From: Clostridia bacterium
GTDB lineage: Bacteria; Bacillota; Clostridia; Oscillospirales; Acutalibacteraceae
DNA length: 64,000 nucleotides
Assembly: GCA_900770165.1 (NCBI GenBank)
Contig: CAAGJJ010000106.1
Span: 1 to 64,000 of the forward strand
Direction: 5' to 3'
The position numbers and the translations under genes are program-made. Under the pieces are notes generated by a model that worked only from the letters and a program-made list of their open reading frames with translations, was not told where the DNA came from and searched no databases. Positions 31,353-40,638 of the stretch are shown here, one piece after another (the stretch's first letter is position 1; each line of letters starts with the position of its first letter).

Positions 31353-31366
31353 GGCTTATACCTTCT

Positions 31367-31831
31367 TTATGACATTAGAATGATCATAATTGCAATAACA
31401 ACACCGAAAAGTGCAATACCTTCTCCTAAAGCTACGAAAACCATGTATTTACCAAAAGATTTTGGATTTTCTGAAGTTGCGGCAATAGCAGCTGGTGCAC
31501 CTGCTGCTACAGCAATTCCTCCAGCAATACCAGCAATTCCAACAGCAATAGATGAAGCGATCATTGCTAAACCTTTATTTATATCTTTTTTATTATTGTT
31601 TGTAGCTTCTGCATTTTCAGAAACTGAAGTAGAAGACTCTTGTGTGTTTGCATCTGCAGCAGAAGCAATTGTGCTTGCAGATAAGCACATGGTGCATATG
31701 AATACAAATGAAGCTAATTGCAATGCTATAGCTCTTTTACAATTTCCAGATTTTTTGAAAAATTTAATAGATAAAAATAGTGATATAGCCAAAAATACTA
31801 TAGGTAATAAGATTAAAAAAGTGTTTGTCAT
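31367..31831 (-). CDS. ntpK: V-type ATP synthase subunit K (membrane c-ring)
   Basis: Proteolipid that forms the ion-carrying ring. The C-terminal half is one helical hairpin: a glycine/alanine-rich helix (GIAGIAGGIAVAAGAPAA) and a second helix with the ion-binding glutamate in VALGEGIALFGVV near residue 135. It is preceded by an extra N-terminal TM segment (about 5-25), a second hydrophobic stretch ending in ASTIASAADA that looks like a signal cleavage site, and a polar S/N/E linker (about 60-85). This single-hairpin form with an N-terminal extension occurs in Clostridia V-ATPases. Ion choice (H+ or Na+) cannot be read safely. Confidence 0.9.
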   Translation of the reverse strand: MTNTFLILLPIVFLAISLFLSIKFFKKSGNCKRAIALQLASFVFICTMCLSASTIASAADANTQESSTSVSENAEATNNNKKDINKGLAMIASSIAVGIAGIAGGIAVAAGAPAAIAATSENPKSFGKYMVFVALGEGIALFGVVIAIMIILMS

Positions 31832-31908
31832 TTTAAATAACCTCCAAAAGTTTTGATTTTATATTTTAAACCCTTATGGGTTTATTAAACTATTATAATG
31901 TGTAATAT

Positions 31909-33843
31909 TTAAGATTTTTTAATAGTAACAGGAGTAAATGGACGTCCCTCGCCTTCAAAAAATCTACTGAATATTTCATAGAAGTTAAGCCTTAGAACTT
32001 GTATACCAACTAATAATCCTTCAAGTGCTATAACTATAATATTTCCTATTGTAAATATAATTATATGCGCTATTCCAGCAGTCATACTAGCAAGAGCTGA
32101 AACTGCTAACATCATGCCGGCATGAACTAATACATAGGCTCCAACTCGTAAAAAGGACATAGTATTTGACAAGTAGCTTAATAGTACTTCAAATATTTCA
32201 AATATATTTTCTAATAAATATTCTCCCATAGATTCTGGTTTCCAGTTTTTATCTCTTGTCATAATCTTTGCAAGTATTCCTTTAAAGACAATACAAACAA
32301 GAGGGAGAACGATTAACAATATAATATATGGAATTGTTATAACTTTAATTTTAAATATAAGTTGAATAACAATGCCGAACACTAAAGAAGAGTAAAAAAT
32401 TAAACCACAAATACCATTTGGACCAAATAATCCATTTTCATATTTTCTTCTTTTAAGCGATGAAATTATATTAATAATCATAGAAGTTATTATTAATACC
32501 ACGCCTATACTAATAGCAGCTACTAATATCATCATTGTTGTATTAGGTTCCATAACATCTATTGGTTTTTCAGATAAGCCGAAAACCTTATTATAGAATC
32601 CATCTAATAAATTTTCAAGTCCAAAAACCGAGCCATATATAACTCCAAATATTGTTGACGAAATACCACAGGGAATTAATATTTTTCCTAATGCCATATT
32701 TTTAAGTTTCCACATAAAATAGCCAACAATACTTAACACTATTCCTTGTCCTACGTCACCGAACATTATGCCAAAAAGAACGGTATAAACGATCGATACA
32801 AAAATAGTAGGATCTATTTCATCGTATGAAGGAAGACCATACATATCAACGAAAAATTCAAATGGTTTAAATGGTCTTTTATTTTTTAATATAACAGGAG
32901 GGGAGAATTTAAGTTCATTTTCAGCATTCTCAATTGCAAATTCGATTCCAAACATTTTTTTTAATTTAGACGAAAATTCATCTTCATATTCAATAGGTAT
33001 CCAACCAACAAGGATGAAACTATTATTATATTTAGAAACATACGATTTAATACTAAAGTAAGTATTAAGTTCTTCTAGTTTTGAATAAAATCTCATACAC
33101 TGGTCATACTGAATCTTCCAAAATGCATTTATTTTCTTCTCAATTGATATAAGCTCATTTTTTTCTTTTTCAATATCATTTTGTAATTTTTGTATTTGAA
33201 CTTCTGGCATATCATCATACAATGAAATATCAATTTTTTCAAAATATAAACCGCGGAAAATTCTATCTATATCATTAATAAAGTCGACAGGTGCAAAGTA
33301 GATTCCCCAATAGAAATGTTCGTCTTGTTCGCAAGGAAAAAATAAAACATATGGATTATCTTTATAAGCATTAAGTTTTTCAAAGCTTTCTTTTGGCATA
33401 CTTCCAAATCTTGCTTTAATATACTTACAAGAAGATATATCTTTTAAATCTACAGGAACTTTACTAAAATGTTGTAATTTGTCAATTTCTTTATTAATAA
33501 AATCGATTTTCTGTTTTACAGCGGCTTTCTGATTTATTAATTTTCCATGTTTTGTAGATAAATAATTTACATATTTATTAATTTGTTTTGAAGTAACATC
33601 AAAATCCTGAACATCTACAGTTTCTAAACTTTTACCAGCCATAATTAAGTTTTCTTTTATAATATTTAATGGAGTAGAGTAAGGATTTTTATCTAATACT
33701 GGAACAAAATTTTCTGTATTTTCATAAAAAGATAAGGCATTATCAGGATGAAAAACTTGAGATTCCCCGCAGAATTTAATAACTTTATCGAGCTCAGATA
33801 ACAATCCTATAATACTAACAATTCTAACGGTTGAAACTGACAA
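31909..33843 (-). CDS. ntpI: V-type ATP synthase subunit I
   Basis: Stator membrane subunit that forms the ion half-channels against the K ring. The N-terminal half (about 1-320) is a cytoplasmic coiled-coil arm. The C-terminal half has seven or eight TM helices with GIMFGDVGQGIVL near residue 365 and SFLRVGAYVLVHAGMML near 570. The latter carries a conserved arginine/histidine region facing the ring. The 644-aa length is typical. The start is TTG with AAAGGAAG about 9 bp upstream; no ATG fits. Confidence 0.93.
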   Translation of the reverse strand: MSVSTVRIVSIIGLLSELDKVIKFCGESQVFHPDNALSFYENTENFVPVLDKNPYSTPLNIIKENLIMAGKSLETVDVQDFDVTSKQINKYVNYLSTKHGKLINQKAAVKQKIDFINKEIDKLQHFSKVPVDLKDISSCKYIKARFGSMPKESFEKLNAYKDNPYVLFFPCEQDEHFYWGIYFAPVDFINDIDRIFRGLYFEKIDISLYDDMPEVQIQKLQNDIEKEKNELISIEKKINAFWKIQYDQCMRFYSKLEELNTYFSIKSYVSKYNNSFILVGWIPIEYEDEFSSKLKKMFGIEFAIENAENELKFSPPVILKNKRPFKPFEFFVDMYGLPSYDEIDPTIFVSIVYTVLFGIMFGDVGQGIVLSIVGYFMWKLKNMALGKILIPCGISSTIFGVIYGSVFGLENLLDGFYNKVFGLSEKPIDVMEPNTTMMILVAAISIGVVLIITSMIINIISSLKRRKYENGLFGPNGICGLIFYSSLVFGIVIQLIFKIKVITIPYIILLIVLPLVCIVFKGILAKIMTRDKNWKPESMGEYLLENIFEIFEVLLSYLSNTMSFLRVGAYVLVHAGMMLAVSALASMTAGIAHIIIFTIGNIIVIALEGLLVGIQVLRLNFYEIFSRFFEGEGRPFTPVTIKKS

Positions 33844-33890
33844 TGTATATCACTTCCTTTATAACCATATTTAAAAGGGCGAGATAAATA

Positions 33891-34934
33891 TTATTGTTCG
33901 TAATTTAACATTTTTTTTATCTCATCTTTGGGTAATTTATATCTTATGCCTTCTATTATATTTATAATATTAGAAAGTTCAAGCTCAGTTAGTAATATAT
34001 ATGAAAGCATAACTACAGGTGGATTAACTGAATATCTTATAAAATGTTTACATTTTGCAAACTTAACTTTAGTAGGCAACTCATCTATATAGTCATATTC
34101 TATACCACTTATTAGTTTACCAAAAGTAGTTGTTTGTACTATAGAATGAATCTCATCTATAGATTTAGCTTGTATTAAAGACTCAAGTTTTTTGTTGCTG
34201 ATAGTACCATAAGGAAATAGAGAATCTCTAATATAATCTTCATCGGGATTATAATATTTTTTTAATCTAATAATTCTAACAAGATTATTAAAGTCTATAT
34301 AAGCATTAAAAATATTCTTTAATTCTTTTCTTGTCTTTTTATTTTTATATTGCTCTACAATTTTAAAAGTATTATGAAATAGATAAGAGTACAAAACAGT
34401 TTCAATCATTGTAAGGCTAATAAGTTCATTACCTTTAGGTTGAAATGGTTTTAAAAGTTTATAATAAGGAGTTAACTTAATAGCTTGTAAGAAATCATCA
34501 TAATTTTTTATTTTTGTAAGAGCAGGAAGATCTATGTGAGTATGGTTATTAAAGAACATAGGTACGGTATATATATACTCATTAGTCCTGTGTGCACAAT
34601 AGAGCATTAAACAATGCATTATTTGTTCAATCTCCATTCTTGAAATAAGATACACTGAAAGACCTTCATGTATAGATATTTCATATCTTCCTAATATAGC
34701 AAAGTCATTAAATATTTTTTTCTTTAGCAAAACTTCAAGATGACCTCTGTGTACATCGTTTTCATTTAAATCAGCTAATACGTCGGAATAGTTAGTATAT
34801 TTTTTTAAGTAAATTGCAACTTCTCTAACGTCGTTACATCCAAGTAAGTCTGAATAGTTTTTAGCAGTTAATCTTTTTCCATACATAGCTCTTGCTTTTG
34901 AAAGTATGGCATTTGATGCATATGAGGAAACCAT
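33891..34934 (-). CDS. ntpC: V-type ATP synthase subunit C
   Basis: Funnel-shaped connector subunit (AtpC/NtpC, related to subunit d) between the K ring and the central stalk. The 347 aa are almost all helical. The N-terminal YASNAILSKARAMYGKRLT and a C-terminal region of paired helices match the family. It follows the G-like subunit by 4 bp with GAGGAG. Weakly conserved at sequence level, but length and position in the operon are decisive. Confidence 0.88.
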   Translation of the reverse strand: MVSSYASNAILSKARAMYGKRLTAKNYSDLLGCNDVREVAIYLKKYTNYSDVLADLNENDVHRGHLEVLLKKKIFNDFAILGRYEISIHEGLSVYLISRMEIEQIMHCLMLYCAHRTNEYIYTVPMFFNNHTHIDLPALTKIKNYDDFLQAIKLTPYYKLLKPFQPKGNELISLTMIETVLYSYLFHNTFKIVEQYKNKKTRKELKNIFNAYIDFNNLVRIIRLKKYYNPDEDYIRDSLFPYGTISNKKLESLIQAKSIDEIHSIVQTTTFGKLISGIEYDYIDELPTKVKFAKCKHFIRYSVNPPVVMLSYILLTELELSNIINIIEGIRYKLPKDEIKKMLNYEQ

Positions 34935-34938
34935 GTAA

Positions 34939-35250
34939 TCACTCCTCTATAACACGTTGTACAATTTTATCTATCCATTCGTTGCATTGTTCAGAATAAA
35001 TGTTGTCTAAATTTTCTGCAATTTTTTTATGTTTTTCACTTATTAGTTTCCACTCTTCATCAGCGGCCTTTTTTTCAGCTTGCTGATTTATTTTTATTCT
35101 GTTGCGAGCTCTTTTAAGGTAGTCTTCACGAATTTTCTCTTTCATTAATGCTATTTCTTGACCAGCATCTACTTTGTCTTTTTGAGCTTCTGCAGTTAAT
35201 TCACGAGCTTTTTGATCCATATCAATAATTTTTGAAATCATATCTTTCAT
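34939..35250 (-). CDS. V-type ATP synthase subunit G/H-like stalk protein
   Basis: The 103-aa protein is an almost uninterrupted charged coiled coil (EAQKDKVDAGQEIALMKEKI and similar heptads), as in the G/H peripheral stalk subunits that pair with E. It is the first gene of the operon, with a good AAGGAGG site. Short coiled coils diverge quickly, so the assignment rests on position, size and predicted structure. It would complete the stator together with E and I. Confidence 0.78.
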   Translation of the reverse strand: MKDMISKIIDMDQKARELTAEAQKDKVDAGQEIALMKEKIREDYLKRARNRIKINQQAEKKAADEEWKLISEKHKKIAENLDNIYSEQCNEWIDKIVQRVIEE

Positions 35251-35477
35251 TCTTATTACCTCCTTAAAAGTAATTATACGTTTATAAACATAAACAAATT
35301 ATTTTAATGCGAATAAGTAAGTTGAAGCAAGATTGCAGCTCAATAAAGTATGCGTTATGCAAAAAAACAACAATTACAATATTGAAACATACCAACACAA
35401 CTGTATTATATTCCTATAAAACGCATTTTACAATATACATTTCTTATAATATAGAGCTATTATTTTGTGGATTTTTG

Positions 35478-36836
35478 TCAATTTTTAAGACTTTGAATAG
35501 GAGCAGGTATTCGTCCTCCGCGTTTTATGAATTTATTTGGTGATAAAGTATTTATAGGCATTACTGGTCCTGAACCTAATAATCCTCCAAAATTAAGCTC
35601 ATCTCCAATAGATTTGCCAATTGCTGGAATAATTCTTACAGCAGTAGTTTTCGAGTTTATCATTCCTATTGCGGCTTCATCAGCAATTATTCCAGATATA
35701 ATATCAGCAGAGGTATTACCGGGAATAACTATCATATCTAATCCTACAGAGCATACAGATGTCATTGCTTCTAATTTATTTAATGTAAGCCAACCATTTT
35801 GCGAGGCTTTAATCATTCCAGCGTCTTCTGAAACAGGAATAAATGCTCCGGATAATCCTCCAACATGAGATGAAGCCATAAGGCCACCTTTTTTAACTGC
35901 ATCGTTTAGTAAAGCCAATGTTGCTGTAGTACCGTGTGCTCCACATCCTTCTAAGCCTATTTCTTCTAAAATATATGCAACAGAATCTCCAACAGCTGGA
36001 GTTGGTGCTAAAGATAAATCTACTATGCCAAATGGAACACCAAGCCTTTTTGAAGTTTCCAGTGCAACTAATTGTCCAGCTCTTGTAATTTTAAAAGCAG
36101 TTTTTTTAATAATTTCTGCAACATCTGTTAAGTTACAGTTTCCCGCTTTTGATAAAGCAGATTTTACTACACCAGGTCCAGATACACCTACATTTATGAC
36201 ACAATCAGACTCACCGATACCATGAAATGCACCTGCCATAAATGGATTATCTTCTGGTGCATTGCAAAATACAACTAACTTTGCTGCGCCTATACAATTA
36301 TTATTTTTTGTATATTCAGATGTTTGTACGATTATTTCGCCCATTTTTGCAACAGCATCCATATTAATTCCAGCTTTTGTGCTTCCAATATTTACAGAAG
36401 AACAAACTTTATCTGTAACGCTTAGTGCTTCTGGTATGCTTTCTATTAATGCATGGTCACCTCCAGAAAAACCTTTATGCACTAAAGCTGAATATCCACC
36501 TATGAAATCTACGCCAATTTGTTTAGCAGCTTTATCTAAAGCTAATGCAAATTTAACGGGATTTTTTAGTTTGCACGGTGAACTTATAATTGAAATAGGA
36601 GTAACAGATATTCTCTTATTAATAATAGGAATACCATATTCTTTACTAATATCTTCTCCTGTTTGCACTAAGTTAGATGCAAATTTGCAAATTTTATCAT
36701 AAATTTTATTGCACGCTTTATCTATATCATCATCAATACAATCTAGTAAGGATATTCCCATTGTAATTGTTCTTACATCAAGGTTTTCATCTTCAATCAT
36801 ATTAATGGTTTCCATTATATCATTGTAGTTAATCAT
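35478..36836 (-). CDS. UPF0210 (PFL/DUF711) family protein
   Basis: A cytoplasmic protein of 452 aa of the DUF711/UPF0210 family, distantly related to pyruvate formate-lyase-like glycyl radical folds in shape but without the radical motif. Recognisable blocks include [12 protein letters not shown] near the start, [17 protein letters not shown] near 105 and the glycine-rich [12 protein letters not shown]. The start at 36836 follows TTGGAGGC; the upstream in-frame ATG at 36848 overlaps that site. It lies 12 bp after an ACT-domain gene (UPF0237). The pair is conserved in Firmicutes but has no confirmed function. Confidence 0.88.
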   Translation of the reverse strand: MINYNDIMETINMIEDENLDVRTITMGISLLDCIDDDIDKACNKIYDKICKFASNLVQTGEDISKEYGIPIINKRISVTPISIISSPCKLKNPVKFALALDKAAKQIGVDFIGGYSALVHKGFSGGDHALIESIPEALSVTDKVCSSVNIGSTKAGINMDAVAKMGEIIVQTSEYTKNNNCIGAAKLVVFCNAPEDNPFMAGAFHGIGESDCVINVGVSGPGVVKSALSKAGNCNLTDVAEIIKKTAFKITRAGQLVALETSKRLGVPFGIVDLSLAPTPAVGDSVAYILEEIGLEGCGAHGTTATLALLNDAVKKGGLMASSHVGGLSGAFIPVSEDAGMIKASQNGWLTLNKLEAMTSVCSVGLDMIVIPGNTSADIISGIIADEAAIGMINSKTTAVRIIPAIGKSIGDELNFGGLLGSGPVMPINTLSPNKFIKRGGRIPAPIQSLKN

Positions 36837-36848
36837 TTTAGCCTCCAA

Positions 36849-37118
36849 CTATATGCGATGCATAGCATTAAATATATCTTCGTGCATTACATGTATTTTT
36901 AAGTTTAATTCATTTCCTGTGTTTTCTAAAATAGCTGAAAGGTCTTTTAATTGTATTTTTAGGTTAGTAATATCAACGAACATAATCATTACAAACATAT
37001 CTTGTAGAATTGACTGTGTTACGTCAGTTATATTAGCGTTATATTCTGCACATTTTTCAGAAACTTTTGCAAGTATGCCTACCTTATCTTTTCCAATTAC
37101 TGTAATTACTGCACGCAT
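36849..37118 (-). CDS. ACT domain protein, UPF0237 family
   Basis: A small protein of 89 aa made of one ACT domain (AVITVIGKDKVGILAKVSEK at the start, then DVTQSILQDMFVMIM), a fold that binds amino acids and other small effectors. It is always found next to UPF0210 genes, as here. The ATG follows AGGAGG. It may be the effector-sensing subunit of the UPF0210 protein (inference from linkage). Confidence 0.88.
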   Translation of the reverse strand: MRAVITVIGKDKVGILAKVSEKCAEYNANITDVTQSILQDMFVMIMFVDITNLKIQLKDLSAILENTGNELNLKIHVMHEDIFNAMHRI

Positions 37119-37304
37119 TAAGGATCCTCCTGATTCATATTTAATATTATGATTATGCTACTTAAGTGTGGGTATGTCAAGAATGTAAAATTTTCATAGA
37201 TTTTGTATATAAAAAATATGCTATAATGTATCAAAAATTGTATTTATTTAATTATAAAATTATTTATGAAAGAATATATGAATTGTCAATAGGCTTGTGT
37301 TTTC

Positions 37305-37337
37305 TTGACTTTTTAGTATATTTAATACTATACTAAA
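37305..37337 (+). promoter_or_regulatory. lrp promoter with overlapping operator
   Basis: TTGACT (37305-37310), an 18-bp spacer and TATACT (37329-37334). A perfect 9-bp inverted repeat, TTTAGTATA/TATACTAAA (37312-37320 and 37329-37337), covers the spacer and -10 box. Lrp/AsnC regulators often repress their own genes, so this is a good candidate autoregulatory site. Confidence 0.6.
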
Positions 37338-37369
37338 AATTATATTTTTAACTTGTTAGGGGAATTAAT

Positions 37370-37849
37370 ATGGATAAATTAATAGAGCTTTTAAATGAAA
37401 ATTCTCAGTTTACTGTATCGGAACTTTCAGCTATGCTTAATAGAAGCGAAGAAGATATTAAACATCAAATAGAAGAATATGAGAAACAAGGAATTATTAA
37501 AGGATATAAAGCTTTAATAAATTGGGATAAATTAGCTGATTCATGTGTATCTGCAATTATAGAATTAAAAGTTGTTCCTAAGAAAGAAACAGGGTTTGAT
37601 GAAATAGCTAAAAGTGTAATGCATTTTGATGAAGTTGAAAGTGTATATCTTATGGCTGGGGGATATGATTTATTGGTAATGGTTAAAGGCAAAAATATTC
37701 AAGAAATCTCTATGTTTGTTTCAAGAAGATTATCAACGCTTGATAGTGTTGTATCAACAGCTACGCATTTTGTCCTTTCAAGATATAAGGATGGCGGTGT
37801 TACTTTATTTAACGATGAGGAAGCAGACAAAAGGAGCATGATTTTATAA
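37370..37849 (+). CDS. Lrp/AsnC family transcriptional regulator
   Basis: A protein of 159 aa with an N-terminal winged helix-turn-helix (FTVSELSAMLNRSEEDIKHQI, about residues 14-36) and a C-terminal RAM/ACT-like effector domain (VVPKKETGFDEIAKS and YLMAGGYDLLVMV) that oligomerises and senses amino acids. It overlaps the aminotransferase start by one base (TAATG), so the pair is one transcript. A palindrome over its promoter suggests self-control. The likely effector is an amino acid handled by the neighbouring aminotransferase. Confidence 0.88.
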   Translation: MDKLIELLNENSQFTVSELSAMLNRSEEDIKHQIEEYEKQGIIKGYKALINWDKLADSCVSAIIELKVVPKKETGFDEIAKSVMHFDEVESVYLMAGGYDLLVMVKGKNIQEISMFVSRRLSTLDSVVSTATHFVLSRYKDGGVTLFNDEEADKRSMIL

Positions 37850-39015
37850 TGGATTATAGCTTGTTGCTTAATGATAATATAAAAAGTTTAAAGCCTTCAG
37901 GTATAAGAAGATTTTTTGACATTGCAAATAGCATGGAAAATGTTTTATCTCTTAGTATTGGTGAACCAGACTTTAATACTCCTTGGCATGTACGGCAAGC
38001 TGGCATAGATTCTTTAGAAAAAGGAAAAACATATTATTCTCCTAATAGAGGATTTGTAGAATTAAGAAAAAGTATAACGAATTATTTTAATAGAAGATTT
38101 AATGTAAAGTACAATTATGAAGATGAAGTTTTAGTAACCGTAGGTGGCTCAGAGGCAATAGATCTTTGCGTTAGAGTTCTAGTGGGTAAAGGTGATGAGG
38201 TTTTAATACCTCAGCCAAGTTTTGTTTGCTATGAACCAATAACAATAATGGCTGGTGGCAAACCTGTTATTATAGAAACAAAAGAAAATGATAATTTTAA
38301 GTTAACTGCTAAAAATCTAGAAGATCATATTACTAAAAATACAAAACTTTTAATACTTCCTTATCCTAACAATCCTACAGGTGCTGTTATGAGAAAAGAA
38401 GAGTTAGAAGAGATTGCAAAGATTATAAAAAAGTATAATTTATTGGTTTTATCTGATGAAATATATGGGGAACTTACTTATGGCAACGAAAGGCATGTAA
38501 CATTTTCTTCTATAGATGGAATGAGAGAGAGAACTATTATTGTTAGTGGGTTTTCTAAAACATATGCAATGACTGGGTGGAGATTAGGATTTGCTCTAGG
38601 TCCCAAAGATATTATTGATAATATGACAAAACTACATCAATTTTCAATAATGAGTTCACCAACAACATCACAATATGCTGCTATTGAGGCCTTAAACAAT
38701 GGTGACAATGACATTGAAAGTATGAAATCTCAGTATGATTTAAGACGACGTTTTATAGTAGATGGTTTTAGAAAAATGGGACTTTATTGTTTTGAACCAG
38801 AAGGAGCATTTTATGTTTTTCCTTGTGTAAGAAGTATAGGTTTAACATCAAATGAATTTTGTGAAGAACTATTAAAAAAAGAGAAAGTGGCAATTATTCC
38901 TGGCACAGCTTTTGGAGATTGCGGAGAAGGATTTGTTAGGGTTTCTTATTCATACTCAATTAATCATATAAAAGAGGCTTTAAAACGAATAGAAAGGTTT
39001 ATATCAAATATTTAA
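37849..39015 (+). CDS. PLP-dependent aminotransferase, class I/II
   Basis: A protein of 388 aa of the aspartate/aromatic aminotransferase fold I family. It has SIGEPDFNTPWHV near residue 38, LPYPNNPTGAVM near 168, the LVLSDEIYGELTY block, the PLP lysine in SGFSKTYAMTGWRLGFALG near 235, and the C-terminal arginine in EGFVRVSYSYS. Coupled to the Lrp regulator upstream. This Lrp-aminotransferase pair is common in Clostridia. The exact substrate (aspartate, aromatic or branched amino acid) cannot be fixed from sequence reading. Confidence 0.88.
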   Translation: MDYSLLLNDNIKSLKPSGIRRFFDIANSMENVLSLSIGEPDFNTPWHVRQAGIDSLEKGKTYYSPNRGFVELRKSITNYFNRRFNVKYNYEDEVLVTVGGSEAIDLCVRVLVGKGDEVLIPQPSFVCYEPITIMAGGKPVIIETKENDNFKLTAKNLEDHITKNTKLLILPYPNNPTGAVMRKEELEEIAKIIKKYNLLVLSDEIYGELTYGNERHVTFSSIDGMRERTIIVSGFSKTYAMTGWRLGFALGPKDIIDNMTKLHQFSIMSSPTTSQYAAIEALNNGDNDIESMKSQYDLRRRFIVDGFRKMGLYCFEPEGAFYVFPCVRSIGLTSNEFCEELLKKEKVAIIPGTAFGDCGEGFVRVSYSYSINHIKEALKRIERFISNI

Positions 39016-39046
39016 GTTTAACTTTATAGATAGGGGATTGTTAAAT

Positions 39047-39913
39047 ATGAAAGCTAAAGTCCATGTACCTGCGAAGATAAATTTAGCTTTAGATATATTG
39101 GGCAGAAGAGATGATGGTTACCATTTTGTTGAGATGATAATGCAGTCAGTTGATTTATATGATACTATTACTGTAGATATAAATGCAAAAAAAAATATTG
39201 AATTAAGTTCTAACGTTAATATAACAGATAATATAGAAAAAAATACTGCCTATATGGCTGCAGAACAGTTTTTTAAAGATACTGAAATTGAAAATCCAGG
39301 AGTTAAAATTATTATAAAAAAGAAAATACCTATGCAGGCAGGTTTGGCAGGAGGAAGTGCAGATGCTGCTGGTGTTATATTGGCTCTTAATAAATTGTTT
39401 AATACCCAATTGACACAAGATAGGATGTTTGAAATAGGAGAAAAAATAGGTGCGGATGTACCTTTTTGCATTGGCGGTGGTACTATGTTTTCTGAGGGCA
39501 TAGGAACTATCCTTGAGCCAATACCTGATTTACCTGAGTGTTATATTGTTTTATCTAAACCACCTATAGGGGTATCAACAAAAGAAGCATATGAAAAATC
39601 TGATATATCTGAATATATTGGGACCATTAAAGTAAAAGAAACAGTAGATGCGGTTTGCAGTGGAGATTTAATAAAGATTAGTAGTTTATTATTTAATAGG
39701 TTTGAACATGTAATGAATTTACAGGAAGTGAATAATATAAAAAAAATAATGCAAAATATGGGAGCACTTAATGCTTGTATGAGTGGAAGTGGACCAACTG
39801 TGTTTGGAATATTTAATAGTCCGTTTAAAGCTGAACATAGTTTTTTAAGGCTAAAAAAGCAGTACGATGAGACATTTTTGTGTAAACCAGTTTCAGGGTG
39901 TATAATAGAATAG
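39047..39913 (+). CDS. ispE: 4-diphosphocytidyl-2-C-methyl-D-erythritol kinase
   Basis: GHMP kinase of the MEP isoprenoid pathway. It phosphorylates the 2-hydroxyl of CDP-ME. Motif 1 is PAKINLALDILGRRDDGYH near the start, the ATP-binding glycine loop is MQAGLAGGSADAAGV near residue 95, and motif 3 is MSGSGPTVFGIF near 245. The ATG at 39047 was preferred to the TTG at 39038, as GGGG lies 10 bp upstream. At 288 aa the size is normal. Confidence 0.94.
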   Translation: MKAKVHVPAKINLALDILGRRDDGYHFVEMIMQSVDLYDTITVDINAKKNIELSSNVNITDNIEKNTAYMAAEQFFKDTEIENPGVKIIIKKKIPMQAGLAGGSADAAGVILALNKLFNTQLTQDRMFEIGEKIGADVPFCIGGGTMFSEGIGTILEPIPDLPECYIVLSKPPIGVSTKEAYEKSDISEYIGTIKVKETVDAVCSGDLIKISSLLFNRFEHVMNLQEVNNIKKIMQNMGALNACMSGSGPTVFGIFNSPFKAEHSFLRLKKQYDETFLCKPVSGCIIE

Positions 39914-39957
39914 TGGCATATAAATTTAGATATATTTATTGATTGAATAAATATAAT

Positions 39958-40012
39958 AATCTTGTCCATAATCATTTTGTATTACTATTGATTGAAAGGA
40001 CAAGATTTTTTA
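39958..40012 (+). terminator. ispE terminator overlapping the spoIIR ribosome binding site
   Basis: A 10-bp stem AATCTTGTCC (39958-39967) with GGACAAGATT (39998-40007) around a 30-nt loop is followed by TTTTTATT. The AAAGGA of spoIIR (39995-40000) runs into the right arm, so the same structure could affect spoIIR translation. Confidence 0.6.
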
Positions 40013-40014
40013 TT

Positions 40015-40623
40015 ATGAAGACTATTGAGAAAGCTGTTATTTTAGGATTTGTATTTACACTCTTAATTTCAATTACGGGGTTTAAAGCACACTGTGATAA
40101 TATAGAACAAAAAGTACTTAGGCTTCATGTAATTGCTAATTCTGATACTAAGGAAGATCAGGAATTAAAACTAAAGGTGAGAGATAGAGTATTAAGTTAT
40201 TCAAAAGACATTTTTGTTGATGTTGCAGATAAAAAAGATGCAGAAAAATTAACGAATGATAATTTACTTGCCATTAAAAGAGTTGCTCAGGAAGAAGTAT
40301 TGAAAAATGGTTATAATTATCCAGTAGATGTTGAATTAAAGAATACTCATTTTAACACAAGAGTTTATGATGAAGTAACATTACCAGCAGGTAATTATGA
40401 TGCGTTAAGGGTTATTATAGGTGATGGTAATGGTAAAAATTGGTGGTGTGTTATGTTCCCTCCAATGTGCTTGCCGGCAGCAGAGGAAAAATGTGAGTTA
40501 AGTGAAGTGCTAGATGAATCTGAATTAAAAATAGTTAGCAATAAGAGCAGATATGAAGTTAAATTTAAAGTAGTAGAATTATTTGAAGAATTAAAAAATT
40601 TTGCAGAAAGTAGGATAAGTTAA
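40015..40623 (+). CDS. spoIIR: Stage II sporulation protein R
   Basis: Forespore-made signalling protein, exported to the intermembrane space, that triggers SpoIIGA to process pro-sigma-E in the mother cell. It has an N-terminal signal/TM segment (about residues 8-25), LRLHVIANSDTKEDQ near residue 33, the PAGNYDALRVIIG block and NWWCVMFPPMC near 140, all family signatures. The start at 40015 is favoured by the signal peptide; the longer frame upstream lacks one. Its presence is good evidence of endospore formation. 202 aa. Confidence 0.92.
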   Translation: MKTIEKAVILGFVFTLLISITGFKAHCDNIEQKVLRLHVIANSDTKEDQELKLKVRDRVLSYSKDIFVDVADKKDAEKLTNDNLLAIKRVAQEEVLKNGYNYPVDVELKNTHFNTRVYDEVTLPAGNYDALRVIIGDGNGKNWWCVMFPPMCLPAAEEKCELSEVLDESELKIVSNKSRYEVKFKVVELFEELKNFAESRIS

Positions 40624-40638
40624 AAATTGCTAAATAAT

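Noticed and set aside
31272..31856. Plus-strand open frame across the V-ATPase K and F genes
   Set aside because: Antisense to the alanine/glycine-rich K subunit; no ribosome binding site.
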